34,776 nt of DNA from contig CAIMEL010000005.1 in NCBI GenBank assembly GCA_903840015.1, positions 1 to 34,776 of the forward strand, written 5' to 3'. This DNA is from an uncultured bacterium. Its GTDB lineage: Bacteria; Patescibacteriota; Dojkabacteria; SC72. The position numbers and the translations under genes are program-made. The notes beneath the pieces were generated by a model that saw nothing but the letters and a program-made list of their open reading frames with translations, had not been told where the DNA came from and made no database searches. This document shows positions 25,204 through 32,325 of the stretch, one piece after another. The number at the start of each line of letters is the position of its first letter. Position 1 is the first letter of the stretch.

Positions 25204-25587
25204 ATGGCTAGAGTAGCAGGAATTGAAATATCAAACGAAAAGAGACTTTGGGTCTCATTGTTGGGTGTATATGGGGTTGGTGAGGTAAAAGCAAGAGAGA
25301 TATGTGAGAAAACAAACTTAAGTCCTGACGCATTAGTAAAAAATCTTTCTGAAGCTGAACTAGATTTAGTAAGAAGATACATAGAGCAGAATATAAAGGT
25401 GGAGGGAGAATTGAGACAAGGGATCTTTAGAGATATCAAGAGGTTGAAAGATGTTAGATGTTACAGAGGTGTTAGACATAAATTGGGTTTACCTGTAAGA
25501 GGTCAGAGAACTAGACACAATGCAAGAACGAGAAAAGGTAAGAGTAGACCTGTTGGTGGTTTAAAACGTACTTTAGAAAAAACATAA
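25204..25587 (+). CDS. rpsM: 30S ribosomal protein S13
   Basis: This 127-residue protein shows A-R-V-A-G-I-E-I, the helix-two-turn-helix region with G-V-G (here Y-G-V-G-E-V-K-A), and the C-terminal signature R-G-V-R-H-K-L-G-L-P-V-R-G-Q-R-T-R-x-N-A-R-T-R-K-G. It contacts the P-site tRNA and the 50S subunit at the 30S head. The leader TTAATTTAATTAAAATATATTAA has no Shine-Dalgarno. Confidence 0.97.
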   Translation: MARVAGIEISNEKRLWVSLLGVYGVGEVKAREICEKTNLSPDALVKNLSEAELDLVRRYIEQNIKVEGELRQGIFRDIKRLKDVRCYRGVRHKLGLPVRGQRTRHNARTRKGKSRPVGGLKRTLEKT

Positions 25588-25588
25588 C

Positions 25589-25975
25589 ATGGCAGAAATT
25601 AAAGCAAAAAGTAAAGCTAAAAAAAGTGTTCAAAGTGGTATTGCAACAATTCAATCTACTTTCAACAATACAATAATTAGTTTGACAGATGAAGAAGGTG
25701 AAGTTTTAGGTCAGGGTAGTCCTTCTAGAGTAGGATTTAAAGGTGCGAAAAGAAGTACAGCATATGCTGCTACAAGAGCTGCGACAGAAGTTGCAGAGAG
25801 AGTTATCAAAAAATATGGTTTGAGAGAAGTGAAGGTTTTCATTAAGGGACCTGGTGCAGGAAGAAATGCTGCAGTTAAAGGTTTGGACGCTGCTGGTTTG
25901 AAAGTTACTATGTTAACAGATAGGACCCCTATTCCTCATAACGGATGTAGGCCAAGAAAGGCTCCTAGGAAATAG
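25589..25975 (+). CDS. rpsK: 30S ribosomal protein S11
   Basis: This 128-residue protein carries S-G-I-A-T-I-Q-S-T-F-N-N-T-I-I, R-S-T-A-Y-A-A-T-R-A-A, V-F-I-K-G-P-G-A-G-R-N-A-A and the C-terminal D-R-T-P-I-P-H-N-G-C-R-P-R-K, matching the S11 signature. It forms the platform of the 30S subunit. It starts one base after rpsM. Confidence 0.97.
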   Translation: MAEIKAKSKAKKSVQSGIATIQSTFNNTIISLTDEEGEVLGQGSPSRVGFKGAKRSTAYAATRAATEVAERVIKKYGLREVKVFIKGPGAGRNAAVKGLDAAGLKVTMLTDRTPIPHNGCRPRKAPRK

Positions 25976-25999
25976 ATAATATAAATAGATGCAATATTA

Positions 26000-26611
26000 A
26001 TGGGTAGATATACTGGACCAAAAGAAAAATTAAGTAGACGAGAGGGAGTAAACTTACATCTTAAGGGTGCAAGATCTTTCTCTTTGAAGAATGGTTTGGA
26101 AAGAAGACCATTTGCTCCTGGTCAACATGGTAACAAGAGGAGAGCAAGATTGTCTAACTACGGTATTCAGTTAAGAGAGAAGCAGAAGGTTAAGAGAATA
26201 TATGGATTGAGAGAAAAGAAAATGAGATCTGTATATGATGAGTCAGATAGAAGGTCTAAGCTTAATAAGACAGATAAAGGATTGGAATTTTTGAGACTTT
26301 TGGAACTCAGACTTGATAATGTAATATATCTTGCGGGATTGGCACCTTCTAGGTCTGCTGCTAGACAGTATGTTACTCATGGTCATGTCAAATTAAATGG
26401 TGAGAAACTTACAATTCCATCACTTGAGTTAAAGGAGGGTGATTCTGTTGAAATTAAGAAGGCAAAATTAGTCCCATCAGAGAAACTTTTCGCTTCCCCA
26501 GGTTGGATAGAAACAAAAGATCTAACTTGCAAAGTTGCAAGATTGCCAATCAGAGATGATATTGATGAAGGATTGAAAGAGAATTTAATAATAGAGTTCT
26601 ACTCTAGATAA
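26000..26611 (+). CDS. rpsD: 30S ribosomal protein S4
   Basis: This 203-residue protein shows M-G-R-Y-T-G-P, the primary binding region R-P-F-A-P-G-Q-H-G, L-R-E-K-Q-K-V-K-R-I-Y-G-L-R-E, and the S4 domain L-E-L-R-L-D-N-V-I-Y with A-P-S-R-S-A-A-R-Q-Y-V-T-H-G-H (around 100-130). It nucleates 16S 5'-domain assembly. The zinc finger cysteines found near the N-terminus in some bacteria are absent. Confidence 0.97.
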   Translation: MGRYTGPKEKLSRREGVNLHLKGARSFSLKNGLERRPFAPGQHGNKRRARLSNYGIQLREKQKVKRIYGLREKKMRSVYDESDRRSKLNKTDKGLEFLRLLELRLDNVIYLAGLAPSRSAARQYVTHGHVKLNGEKLTIPSLELKEGDSVEIKKAKLVPSEKLFASPGWIETKDLTCKVARLPIRDDIDEGLKENLIIEFYSR

Positions 26612-26628
26612 TTTTATATTAAATATAA

Positions 26629-27594
26629 ATGGAAGCATTTAAAGATATTAAAGTCACTATTAAAGAAGAGAAAGATAATTATGGATTATTCGAGATATCT
26701 CCATTGCCAAGAGGTTATGGAAATACTTTGGGTAATGCTTTAAGAAGAATTCTCTACTCTAGCTTAAGAGGTTCTGGTATTACAGGAGTAAATATAAAGG
26801 GTGTTGATCATGAATATAGCACCATAGATGGTGTTAAAGAGAATGTTTTGGATATTATTTTAAATCTAAAGCAGGTTAAATTTCAGACGAAAATGGATGA
26901 TGTCTTTACCTGTAAGCTTAATGTTAAGGGAAAGAAAACAGTTTGTGCTGGAGATATTGAAGTCACAGGTGATTTGGAAGTTGTAAACAAAGATTTACAC
27001 ATTCTTGAATTAACAGATGCTTCTTCCGAGATAAATATGACTTTGACTGTAGAGTCTGGAGTTGGATACAAGAAAATTAACTCTGCGGAGAGAAAAGAAG
27101 TTGGTCAAATTCCTTTGGATTGTGATTTTGCACCAATTGAAAGAGTAAGTATGAGTGTAGAACAGGCACGTAAAGGACAGGAGACTGACTTAGATGCAGT
27201 AATGATAGGTGTTACTACCGATGGTAGTATTACTCCAAAAGATTCTTTGTTAGAGTCTGCAAAGATACTACAAGAATTCTCAGGTAAGGTTATGGTTGCA
27301 ATGGGAATGGCAGAGAAAGAGGTTTTGGAAATTGCAGAAGAGATTAATGCTGTAACAGAAGTAACTTCTGAAGGGGTAGCTGAAGGTGATGAAATAGGAG
27401 CATGGAAGATAGAGGATTTACCAATTTCTAAGAGATCAAAGACTGGTCTTCTAGCAGGTGGTTTCAAGAATGTTGCTGATTTAAGAAATACAACAGCTAC
27501 AGAACTATTGAATCTTCCTGGATTTGGTAATAAATCTTTGAACGAGATTTTAGAATTACTTAATCAGTACGATATTAATATAAAAGGTGCCTAA
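26629..27594 (+). CDS. rpoA: RNA polymerase alpha subunit
   Basis: This 321-residue protein has the dimerising N-terminal domain, including P-L-P-R-G-Y-G-N-T-L-G-N-A-L-R-R-I-L near residues 25-42 and E-R-V-S-M-S-V-E. A linker (about 235-255) leads to a complete C-terminal domain with I-E-D-L-P-I-S-K-R-S-K-T-G-L and L-P-G-F-G-N-K-S-L-N-E-I, the helix-hairpin-helix that contacts UP elements and activators. The usual N-terminal R-x-N-x-L-R-R motif fits. It is in the standard place between rpsD and rplQ. Confidence 0.97.
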   Translation: MEAFKDIKVTIKEEKDNYGLFEISPLPRGYGNTLGNALRRILYSSLRGSGITGVNIKGVDHEYSTIDGVKENVLDIILNLKQVKFQTKMDDVFTCKLNVKGKKTVCAGDIEVTGDLEVVNKDLHILELTDASSEINMTLTVESGVGYKKINSAERKEVGQIPLDCDFAPIERVSMSVEQARKGQETDLDAVMIGVTTDGSITPKDSLLESAKILQEFSGKVMVAMGMAEKEVLEIAEEINAVTEVTSEGVAEGDEIGAWKIEDLPISKRSKTGLLAGGFKNVADLRNTTATELLNLPGFGNKSLNEILELLNQYDINIKGA

Positions 27595-27597
27595 CAC

Positions 27598-28101
27598 ATG
27601 TATAAAAGGATAAAGAAAGCAAAACTTGGTAGAAAGAGTTCACACAGAAAAAGTCTAAAACACAATCTGCTTAGGTCGTTGTTTGACAAAAATTATGTTT
27701 TAACAACTTCACCTCGAGCTAAGGTTCTGAAGCAGGAAGCATCTTCTTTAATAGAGAAGGCTTTAATTAAGAAAGAGGAACTATCTTTCAGGAGAGATCT
27801 TCAAGTCATATTCGGTAATGATATCCTTGTAAAAAAGTTTGTGGAGTATGCAGGGAAAGATAAGGTTGGTGTAAGGATAGTCAAAGTTGGTTTTAGAGCT
27901 GGTGATAATGCAGAAAAAAGTAGAGTTTCCTTAATAGGTATGGAGAAGAAGAGAAAGATAGAGAAGAAAGATGAAGAAAAGGAAGTAATCAAAAAAGATC
28001 GTGTTGAGAAGAAGATTGTAGGTAGAGCTCAAGAGAAGAAAGTAGATACCACAGCTGTAGTTCACAGAACCGAGAGGGCAAAATCTAGATCAGGATTATA
28101 A
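27598..28101 (+). CDS. rplQ: 50S ribosomal protein L17 with basic C-terminal extension
   Basis: The first roughly 115 residues match L17: K-L-G-R-K-S-S-H-R-K-S-L-K-H-N-L-L-R-S-L (family: G-R-x-x-x-H-R-x-x-x-x-R-N-L), and G-V-R-I-V-K-V-G-F-R-A-G-D-N-A (family: Y-T-R-I-x-K-x-x-x-R-x-G-D-x-A). About 50 Lys/Glu-rich residues follow. It lies near the tunnel exit. It begins 3 bp after rpoA. Confidence 0.94.
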   Translation: MYKRIKKAKLGRKSSHRKSLKHNLLRSLFDKNYVLTTSPRAKVLKQEASSLIEKALIKKEELSFRRDLQVIFGNDILVKKFVEYAGKDKVGVRIVKVGFRAGDNAEKSRVSLIGMEKKRKIEKKDEEKEVIKKDRVEKKIVGRAQEKKVDTTAVVHRTERAKSRSGL

Positions 28102-28115
28102 TATTAGGTAAATAA

Positions 28116-28553
28116 ATGATGAAATATAAAACAACTTGGACAAAAGAATCAGATATAGATAGAAAGTGGTATCTTGTTGATGTTAAAGATCAAATACTTG
28201 GTAGAGTTGCAACAAAGATAGCCTCCCTTTTGATTGGTAAAGAAAAGACAGAGATAGTACCAAATGTCGATTGTGGTGATTATGTTGTTGTCATCAATAG
28301 TGACAATGTAAAGTTAACAAGAGGTAAGGAATTGAAAAAGATGTATTATAGACATTCTGGATATCCTGGAGGATTCAAGGAAACAAGATTTGACCAGCAA
28401 TTAGAGAAAGATTCTACAAAGATTATTACTGATGCTGTCAAAAATATGTTACCTCAGAACAAATTGAAAGATGTGAGAATAGCAAGATTGATTGTTTACA
28501 AAGGATCGGAGCATAAACATTCTGCACAGAACCCAGTTACTATTAAATTATAA
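28116..28553 (+). CDS. rplM: 50S ribosomal protein L13
   Basis: This 145-residue protein has the L13 opening W-Y-L-V-D-V-K-D-Q-I-L-G-R-V-A-T-K-I-A, D-C-G-D-Y-V-V-V-I-N, Y-Y-R-H-S-G-Y-P-G-G-F-K and N-M-L-P-Q-N. Two ATGs in tandem (28116, 28119) make the first residue uncertain. It is an early 50S assembly protein and pairs with rpsI as in nearly all bacteria. Confidence 0.96.
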   Translation: MMKYKTTWTKESDIDRKWYLVDVKDQILGRVATKIASLLIGKEKTEIVPNVDCGDYVVVINSDNVKLTRGKELKKMYYRHSGYPGGFKETRFDQQLEKDSTKIITDAVKNMLPQNKLKDVRIARLIVYKGSEHKHSAQNPVTIKL

Positions 28554-28564
28554 TATTTTAAACA

Positions 28565-28960
28565 GTGGAGAAGAAATATTTTGAAGGAATAGGAAGAAGA
28601 AAAAGATCTACATCTAGAGTTCGTATATACGAGGGTGATAGTGCTTCATCTGTAAATGGTAAAGCTTTGAATCTGTATTTCAGTGGTGTGAAAGATATTG
28701 AGAAAATTCTATGTAGGCCATTGATAGTAGTTGGATTGGAGAAAAAATATTATTTTACAGCAACAGTTAATGGTGGTGGTTCTACGGGTCAGGTAGAGGC
28801 AATTAGATTGGGGTTGGCAAGAGCAATCTATACAATGAATGCTGAATTGAAGAGTGTTCTTCGAAAAGAGAAATTAGTATCTAGAGATCCTCGAGAAGTG
28901 GAGAGAAAGAAATACAACCATCTCAAATCAAGAAAGAAACCTCAGTTCTCTAAGAGATAG
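28565..28960 (+). CDS. rpsI: 30S ribosomal protein S9
   Basis: This 131-residue protein starts at a GTG (28565), the only non-ATG start I favour in the ribosomal cluster. Motifs are G-I-G-R-R-K-R-S-T-S-R-V-R, V-N-G-G-G-S-T-G-Q-V-E-A-I-R-L-G-L-A-R-A, V-S-R-D-P-R-E-V-E-R-K-K-Y and the C-terminal K-K-P-Q-F-S-K-R, whose last Arg touches P-site tRNA. It ends the ribosomal protein cluster. Confidence 0.96.
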   Translation: MEKKYFEGIGRRKRSTSRVRIYEGDSASSVNGKALNLYFSGVKDIEKILCRPLIVVGLEKKYYFTATVNGGGSTGQVEAIRLGLARAIYTMNAELKSVLRKEKLVSRDPREVERKKYNHLKSRKKPQFSKR

Positions 28961-28969
28961 TTTCTCCCA

Positions 28970-28998
28970 TTGCATATATTTCTATTATTCCATATTAT
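28970..28998 (+). promoter_or_regulatory. Promoter of the DUF4349 gene
   Basis: -35 TTGCAT (28970-28975), 17 bp, -10 TATTAT (28993-28998), in the 66 bp gap after rpsI. The predicted start near 29005 gives a 22-base leader. Confidence 0.55.
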
Positions 28999-29000
28999 TT

Positions 29001-29023
29001 AAATAGATAACTTTATCTATTTT
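29001..29023 (+). terminator. AT-rich hairpin with T-run after rpsI
   Basis: AAATAGAT (29001-29008) pairs with ATCTATTT (29015-29022), and the arm runs into a T-run (29020-29024). It could end the rpsI transcript, but it overlaps the predicted start of the next mRNA, so it may instead be a leader structure. Confidence 0.45.
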
Positions 29024-29026
29024 TCT

Positions 29027-29941
29027 ATGGAAAGCAAAAAGATATTAAAGATTGTTACTATTACAGTCCTCTCACTATTTTCCTTGTTTGTAATAATTGT
29101 TGCGGGACTTTGGGTATATCAGGGGAGATCTGAATCAATGATTGGATCAGAAGAGGGCTCAGGCGTTGTTGGAGCACCAGATATTCAGAATGGTATTTTC
29201 CCAGGGAGGACCGGAAGCGATGGTATTTCGTATGACGAGTATGTAAAGCAGAATGTTGTTACAGAAAGTTCAGGTAGTGAAGATCCAAGCATAATCAAGA
29301 CAGGGTATGTGAATGTTGCAGTGGATGATATTGATGCCACACTTAAGTCTTTACAAGATATAAGAAAACAGTTCGATGGCTCCTATGTGTCAATGTATGA
29401 TACTGGGAAAGGTAAAGATCGTGTTGTTGCAATAACAATAAAAGTGGAAGTTACTAAGTTTGAAGATTTGTACAATAGTATTAAAGAACTAAGCGGCGAA
29501 TTCTTAAGCTCTTCCATAAGTGAAAATGATGTGACAGAAACAGTTCAAGATTTAGAAGCAAGGTTAAAGAATTACAAGAGTGTTGAAAAACAGCTTTTAG
29601 AAATTCTCAAAAGTGCCAAGAGTGTACAAGATACCCTAGCTGTACACAAAGAGTTGAATGAGGTAAGGATGAATATCGAGATGATAGAAACGAATTTAAA
29701 GAGTATCTCTTCTCAAACAGATTACTCATATGTCAATGTGTATATAACCCAGAGTAGTACTGGCGCTGGTCTTTCAGATGATCAATGGAGACCTTCAGGT
29801 GTATTTAAAGATGCTGCTAGAGCACTTGTAGAGTTTGGTAAGTTCTTTGTTTCAGCGTTGATATGGTTTGTTGTCTTTATCCCTGTTGTTGCCTTGGTAG
29901 TAGTTCCAGTTGTTTTAATACAAAAAAGAGCCAAGAAATAG
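29027..29941 (+). CDS. DUF4349-type membrane protein
   Basis: This 304-residue protein has an N-terminal hydrophobic helix (about residues 8-28), an extracytoplasmic region that matches the DUF4349 pattern, and a C-terminal hydrophobic helix (about 272-298). Within the domain, a beta-rich part (G-Y-V-N-V-A-V-D-D-I, then V-V-A-I-T-I-K-V) precedes E-N-D-V-T-E-T-V-Q-D-L-E-A-R-L-K-N-Y, and a coiled-coil segment follows around 170-225 (E-K-Q-L-L-E-I-L, V-H-K-E-L-N-E-V-R). The function of DUF4349 is not established. Two anchors with a coiled coil between them suggest an envelope scaffold or sensor. The -10 box of the RNase P RNA begins directly after its stop. Confidence 0.7.
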   Translation: MESKKILKIVTITVLSLFSLFVIIVAGLWVYQGRSESMIGSEEGSGVVGAPDIQNGIFPGRTGSDGISYDEYVKQNVVTESSGSEDPSIIKTGYVNVAVDDIDATLKSLQDIRKQFDGSYVSMYDTGKGKDRVVAITIKVEVTKFEDLYNSIKELSGEFLSSSISENDVTETVQDLEARLKNYKSVEKQLLEILKSAKSVQDTLAVHKELNEVRMNIEMIETNLKSISSQTDYSYVNVYITQSSTGAGLSDDQWRPSGVFKDAARALVEFGKFFVSALIWFVVFIPVVALVVVPVVLIQKRAKK

Positions 29942-29947
29942 TATAAT
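29942..29947 (+). promoter_or_regulatory. -10 box of RNase P RNA
   Basis: A perfect TATAAT at 29942-29947 starts one base after the preceding stop. Transcription would begin near 29951-29954, which is where the P1 helix begins. The -35 region lies in the upstream gene and is poor. Confidence 0.5.
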
Positions 29948-29950
29948 TAA

Positions 29951-30255
29951 GGGTGCAAGTATTACAGGATGATTGCGTCTGCTTTTAGTAGATGAGGAAA
30001 GTCCGGACTCCATGTTTGTCCTGAACATATCAGGATGAGAGCCAATGTGAGTTGGGAGGGAGTGATCTTTCGGAGAAAAGGGCAACAGAAAGTTATACCG
30101 CCTACTTGTAGGTAAGGGTGAAATGGTAGTGTAAGAGACTACCGGGTATTGTAGTAATACAATACTGCGTGGTAACCCCCTCTCGGAGCAAGGTTTAACC
30201 GCATAGATAGATAATCATCGTTATACAGAATCCGGCTTATTGTATACTTGCACAC
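29951..30255 (+). ncRNA. rnpB: RNase P RNA, compact
   Basis: This is the catalytic RNA that removes tRNA 5' leaders. Ends pair as P1: GTGCAAGTAT (29953-29962) with ATACTTGCAC (30244-30253). Conserved regions are visible in order: GAGGAAAGTCCGGACTC (about 29994-30010), ACAGAAAGTTATACCGCC (about 30085-30102), AAGGGTGAAA, GCGTGGTAA, GGAGCAAGG, ATAGATAGATAATC and ACAGAATCCGGCTTAT (near 30226-30241). The length of about 303 nt is short for a bacterial type A RNA (E. coli 377). After GGAGCAAGG only a tiny GGTTTAACC segment remains where P15-P18 are expected, and P3 is a small hairpin. fmt converges on its 3' end with about 5 bp between them. Confidence 0.92.
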
Positions 30256-30260
30256 TCTTC

Positions 30261-31241
30261 TTAGAGAAGTTTCCTTCCAATTCCATTTAAGAATTCTTTT
30301 TCGCTCATCTTCTTTCTACCTTCTATCTGCAATTCATATACTCTCAGAGAAATCATTGGATCTCTAGTTGAAAAAAGTAACATGCTATCCTCTACAAACA
30401 TAGTTCCAGGATCTTTCTCAGAGGGTATATCAACTAACTCAGCTCTGAAAATCTTCATACTTTTGTTCGCTAGGTTCTTGTTCTCGAGAGCTGGATTTAA
30501 TTTACACCATGCGATTGGCCAAGGTATAAAAGCTCTAATCATCCTCTCGATATACTCAGGATCATATTTCTCCCATAGAATCTCACCCCTCTCTTTCGAG
30601 ATATCCTTTTGCCAACAGTACGTTGCATCCTCGTGCTTCTGTTTCTTTGCTACTATCTCACCCTGCACCCATTTTTCAAGTATTGGGAGAAGTATTTCGG
30701 AACTCTTTTCCACCATTCTTTTGCGCAACGAAAGATTAGTATCCCTCTCTTCAATTCTTTCTTTGTAAATTTCTAAAACATCTCCTTCATCCAATCCCTC
30801 AGACATAATCATTATCGATATACCAGTTTCGGTTGCTCCATCTAAAATCGCTTTCTGTATTGGAACAGCTCCTCTGTACTTTGGCAAGATTGAGAAATGG
30901 ATGTTAATACATTTGTACTTTGGATAGTCTAGAAACACCTTGGGTATAATTTCTCCAAAAGCTTTACATACCACTAGCTCTGGTTCATATTTCGTCAATA
31001 TCTTCTCATAATTCTCAACCTTCTTTTCCGTATGTATAACCGGTATTCTCTGTTCTACTGCATAGCACTTCACTTCGGAAGGTGTGAATATCTGTTCTCT
31101 GCCAACTGGTTTGTCAGGTGGAGTAACAACAGCAACAACATCAAATTTCGGACTTTCTTGAAGTACTTTAAGAGATTCTACAGATTCCCACCCTGTACCG
31201 AGAAAAACTGTTTTAACTGGTTCTTTTTCTAAATTTCTCAT
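30261..31241 (-). CDS. fmt: Methionyl-tRNA formyltransferase
   Basis: The start at 31241 (M-R-N-L-E-K) gives 326 residues; a TTG at 31247 is possible. The enzyme transfers formyl from 10-formyl-THF to initiator Met-tRNA. The Rossmann core has V-F-L-G-T-G, V-V-T-P-P-D-K-P-V-G-R and T-P-S-E-V-K. The catalytic set is present: I-N-I-H (Asn and His), I-L-P-K-Y-R-G-A-V-P-I-Q, E-T-G-I-S-I-M and E-G-L-D-E-G-D with the catalytic Asp. Family H-G-S-L-L-P is H-F-S-I-L-P here, a small deviation in the tetrahydrofolate site. The C-terminal OB domain (about 205-326) is present. It is transcribed divergently from queA. Confidence 0.92.
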   Translation of the reverse strand: MRNLEKEPVKTVFLGTGWESVESLKVLQESPKFDVVAVVTPPDKPVGREQIFTPSEVKCYAVEQRIPVIHTEKKVENYEKILTKYEPELVVCKAFGEIIPKVFLDYPKYKCINIHFSILPKYRGAVPIQKAILDGATETGISIMIMSEGLDEGDVLEIYKERIEERDTNLSLRKRMVEKSSEILLPILEKWVQGEIVAKKQKHEDATYCWQKDISKERGEILWEKYDPEYIERMIRAFIPWPIAWCKLNPALENKNLANKSMKIFRAELVDIPSEKDPGTMFVEDSMLLFSTRDPMISLRVYELQIEGRKKMSEKEFLNGIGRKLL

Positions 31242-31246
31242 AACCA

Positions 31247-31252
31247 ATTCTA
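31247..31252 (-). promoter_or_regulatory. -10 box of fmt, leaderless start
   Basis: On the minus strand TAGAAT (31252 down to 31247) is followed by only TGGTT and the ATG at 31241, so the mRNA should begin at or beside the start codon. It is divergent from the queA promoter 24 bp away. Confidence 0.5.
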
Positions 31253-31275
31253 CTGTAATATCAAACTAATTGCTA

Positions 31276-31281
31276 TATAAT
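31276..31281 (+). promoter_or_regulatory. -10 box of queA, leaderless start
   Basis: A perfect TATAAT (31276-31281) lies 7 bases before the ATG at 31289; the -35 is weak. Transcription should start at or next to the start codon. Confidence 0.55.
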
Positions 31282-31288
31282 ACCAATT

Positions 31289-32314
31289 ATGATGAAAATG
31301 TCTGAATTTAAATATGATTTGCCAGATGAAAAAATTGCAAAATATCCTCCGATTGAGAGAGGGAATGCAAAGCTACTTGTATTAGAGAGAAAAGATGGCA
31401 GTATCAGTCACAGAAAATATCCTCATATTTTGGAATATCTAAAACAGGGAGATGTTTTAGTGCTCAATGAGACAAAAGTTGAAAAAAGAAGAACATACTT
31501 TCTAACAGAGAAAAAGAAAAGATTAGAGATTCTTTTTTTGAATCGTATTGGAGATGGAAGATGGTATGTATTAATTAAAGGTGCTAAATACGTAAAACCG
31601 GACGATATCTTAGTATCAGAAGAAGATGAAAATATTAAAATAGAGGTTGATCAAAGAAGTAATGATGGCTTTTTGGTAAAACCTTTGGCTAATTCAGAAG
31701 AGATATTTGAGAAGATAGGGCATACTCCAATACCTCCATATATGAAGAGAGGTGATACAGAAGAGGATTATTTACGCTACAATACTGTTTTCGCTCGTTT
31801 AGAGGGCTCTGTAGCCTCTCCTACAGCTAGTTTGAATATGACACAGGACTTACTTCAAGCAATGGAAAGAAGGGGTATAAAGGTTGTTAAAGTAGAGCTG
31901 AAGGTTGGATGGGGTACATTTGCCCCTGTAAGGGAGGAAAATATTGAGGAACACAAGATACATACAGAAGAGATTACTGTATCAAAAGAAGTTGCGGAAA
32001 GTATTAACAGTGCAAAAAAAGAAGGAAACCATATCTGGGCAGTTGGAACAACAGTTGCCAGAACATTAGAAAGTTGTACAAATGAAGATGGAAATGTATA
32101 TGAATACAGTGGTAATACATCTCTTTACATATATCCTGGGTATCGATGGAAAGTTGTCGATCATTTGATCACCAATTTCCATATGCCGGATTCAAGTTTG
32201 ATATTACTTGTGTCTTCTTTTGCAGGTAATGATTTCATAAAGAATGCGTATGATGAAGCTTTAAAGAATGATTACAAATTCTTAAGCTATGGAGACAGTA
32301 TGCTCATAATTTAG
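31289..32314 (+). CDS. queA: QueA-like tRNA ribosyltransferase-isomerase, divergent active site
   Basis: This 341-residue protein is full-length for QueA, which transfers and isomerises the ribosyl part of SAM onto preQ1 in tRNA to make epoxyqueuosine. Family segments are clear: Y-D-L-P-D-E-K-I-A-K-Y-P, Q-G-D-V-L-V-L-N-E-T, P-I-P-P-Y-M-K-R, A-V-G-T-T-V-A-R-T-L-E-S, I-Y-P-G-Y, L-I-T-N-F-H-M-P and S-Y-G-D-S-M-L-I. Several normally invariant residues differ: A-P-T-A-G-L-H-F is S-P-T-A-S-L-N-M, T-L-H-V-G is E-L-K-V-G, N-x-T-R-V is N-E-T-K-V, and Y-Q-T-V-Y is Y-N-T-V-F. Two His are thereby lost. It is followed by tgt after 11 bp, which supports a role in 7-deazaguanine tRNA modification, perhaps on a variant substrate. 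Confidence 0.85.
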   Translation: MMKMSEFKYDLPDEKIAKYPPIERGNAKLLVLERKDGSISHRKYPHILEYLKQGDVLVLNETKVEKRRTYFLTEKKKRLEILFLNRIGDGRWYVLIKGAKYVKPDDILVSEEDENIKIEVDQRSNDGFLVKPLANSEEIFEKIGHTPIPPYMKRGDTEEDYLRYNTVFARLEGSVASPTASLNMTQDLLQAMERRGIKVVKVELKVGWGTFAPVREENIEEHKIHTEEITVSKEVAESINSAKKEGNHIWAVGTTVARTLESCTNEDGNVYEYSGNTSLYIYPGYRWKVVDHLITNFHMPDSSLILLVSSFAGNDFIKNAYDEALKNDYKFLSYGDSMLII

Positions 32315-32325
32315 TAAGATCAACT

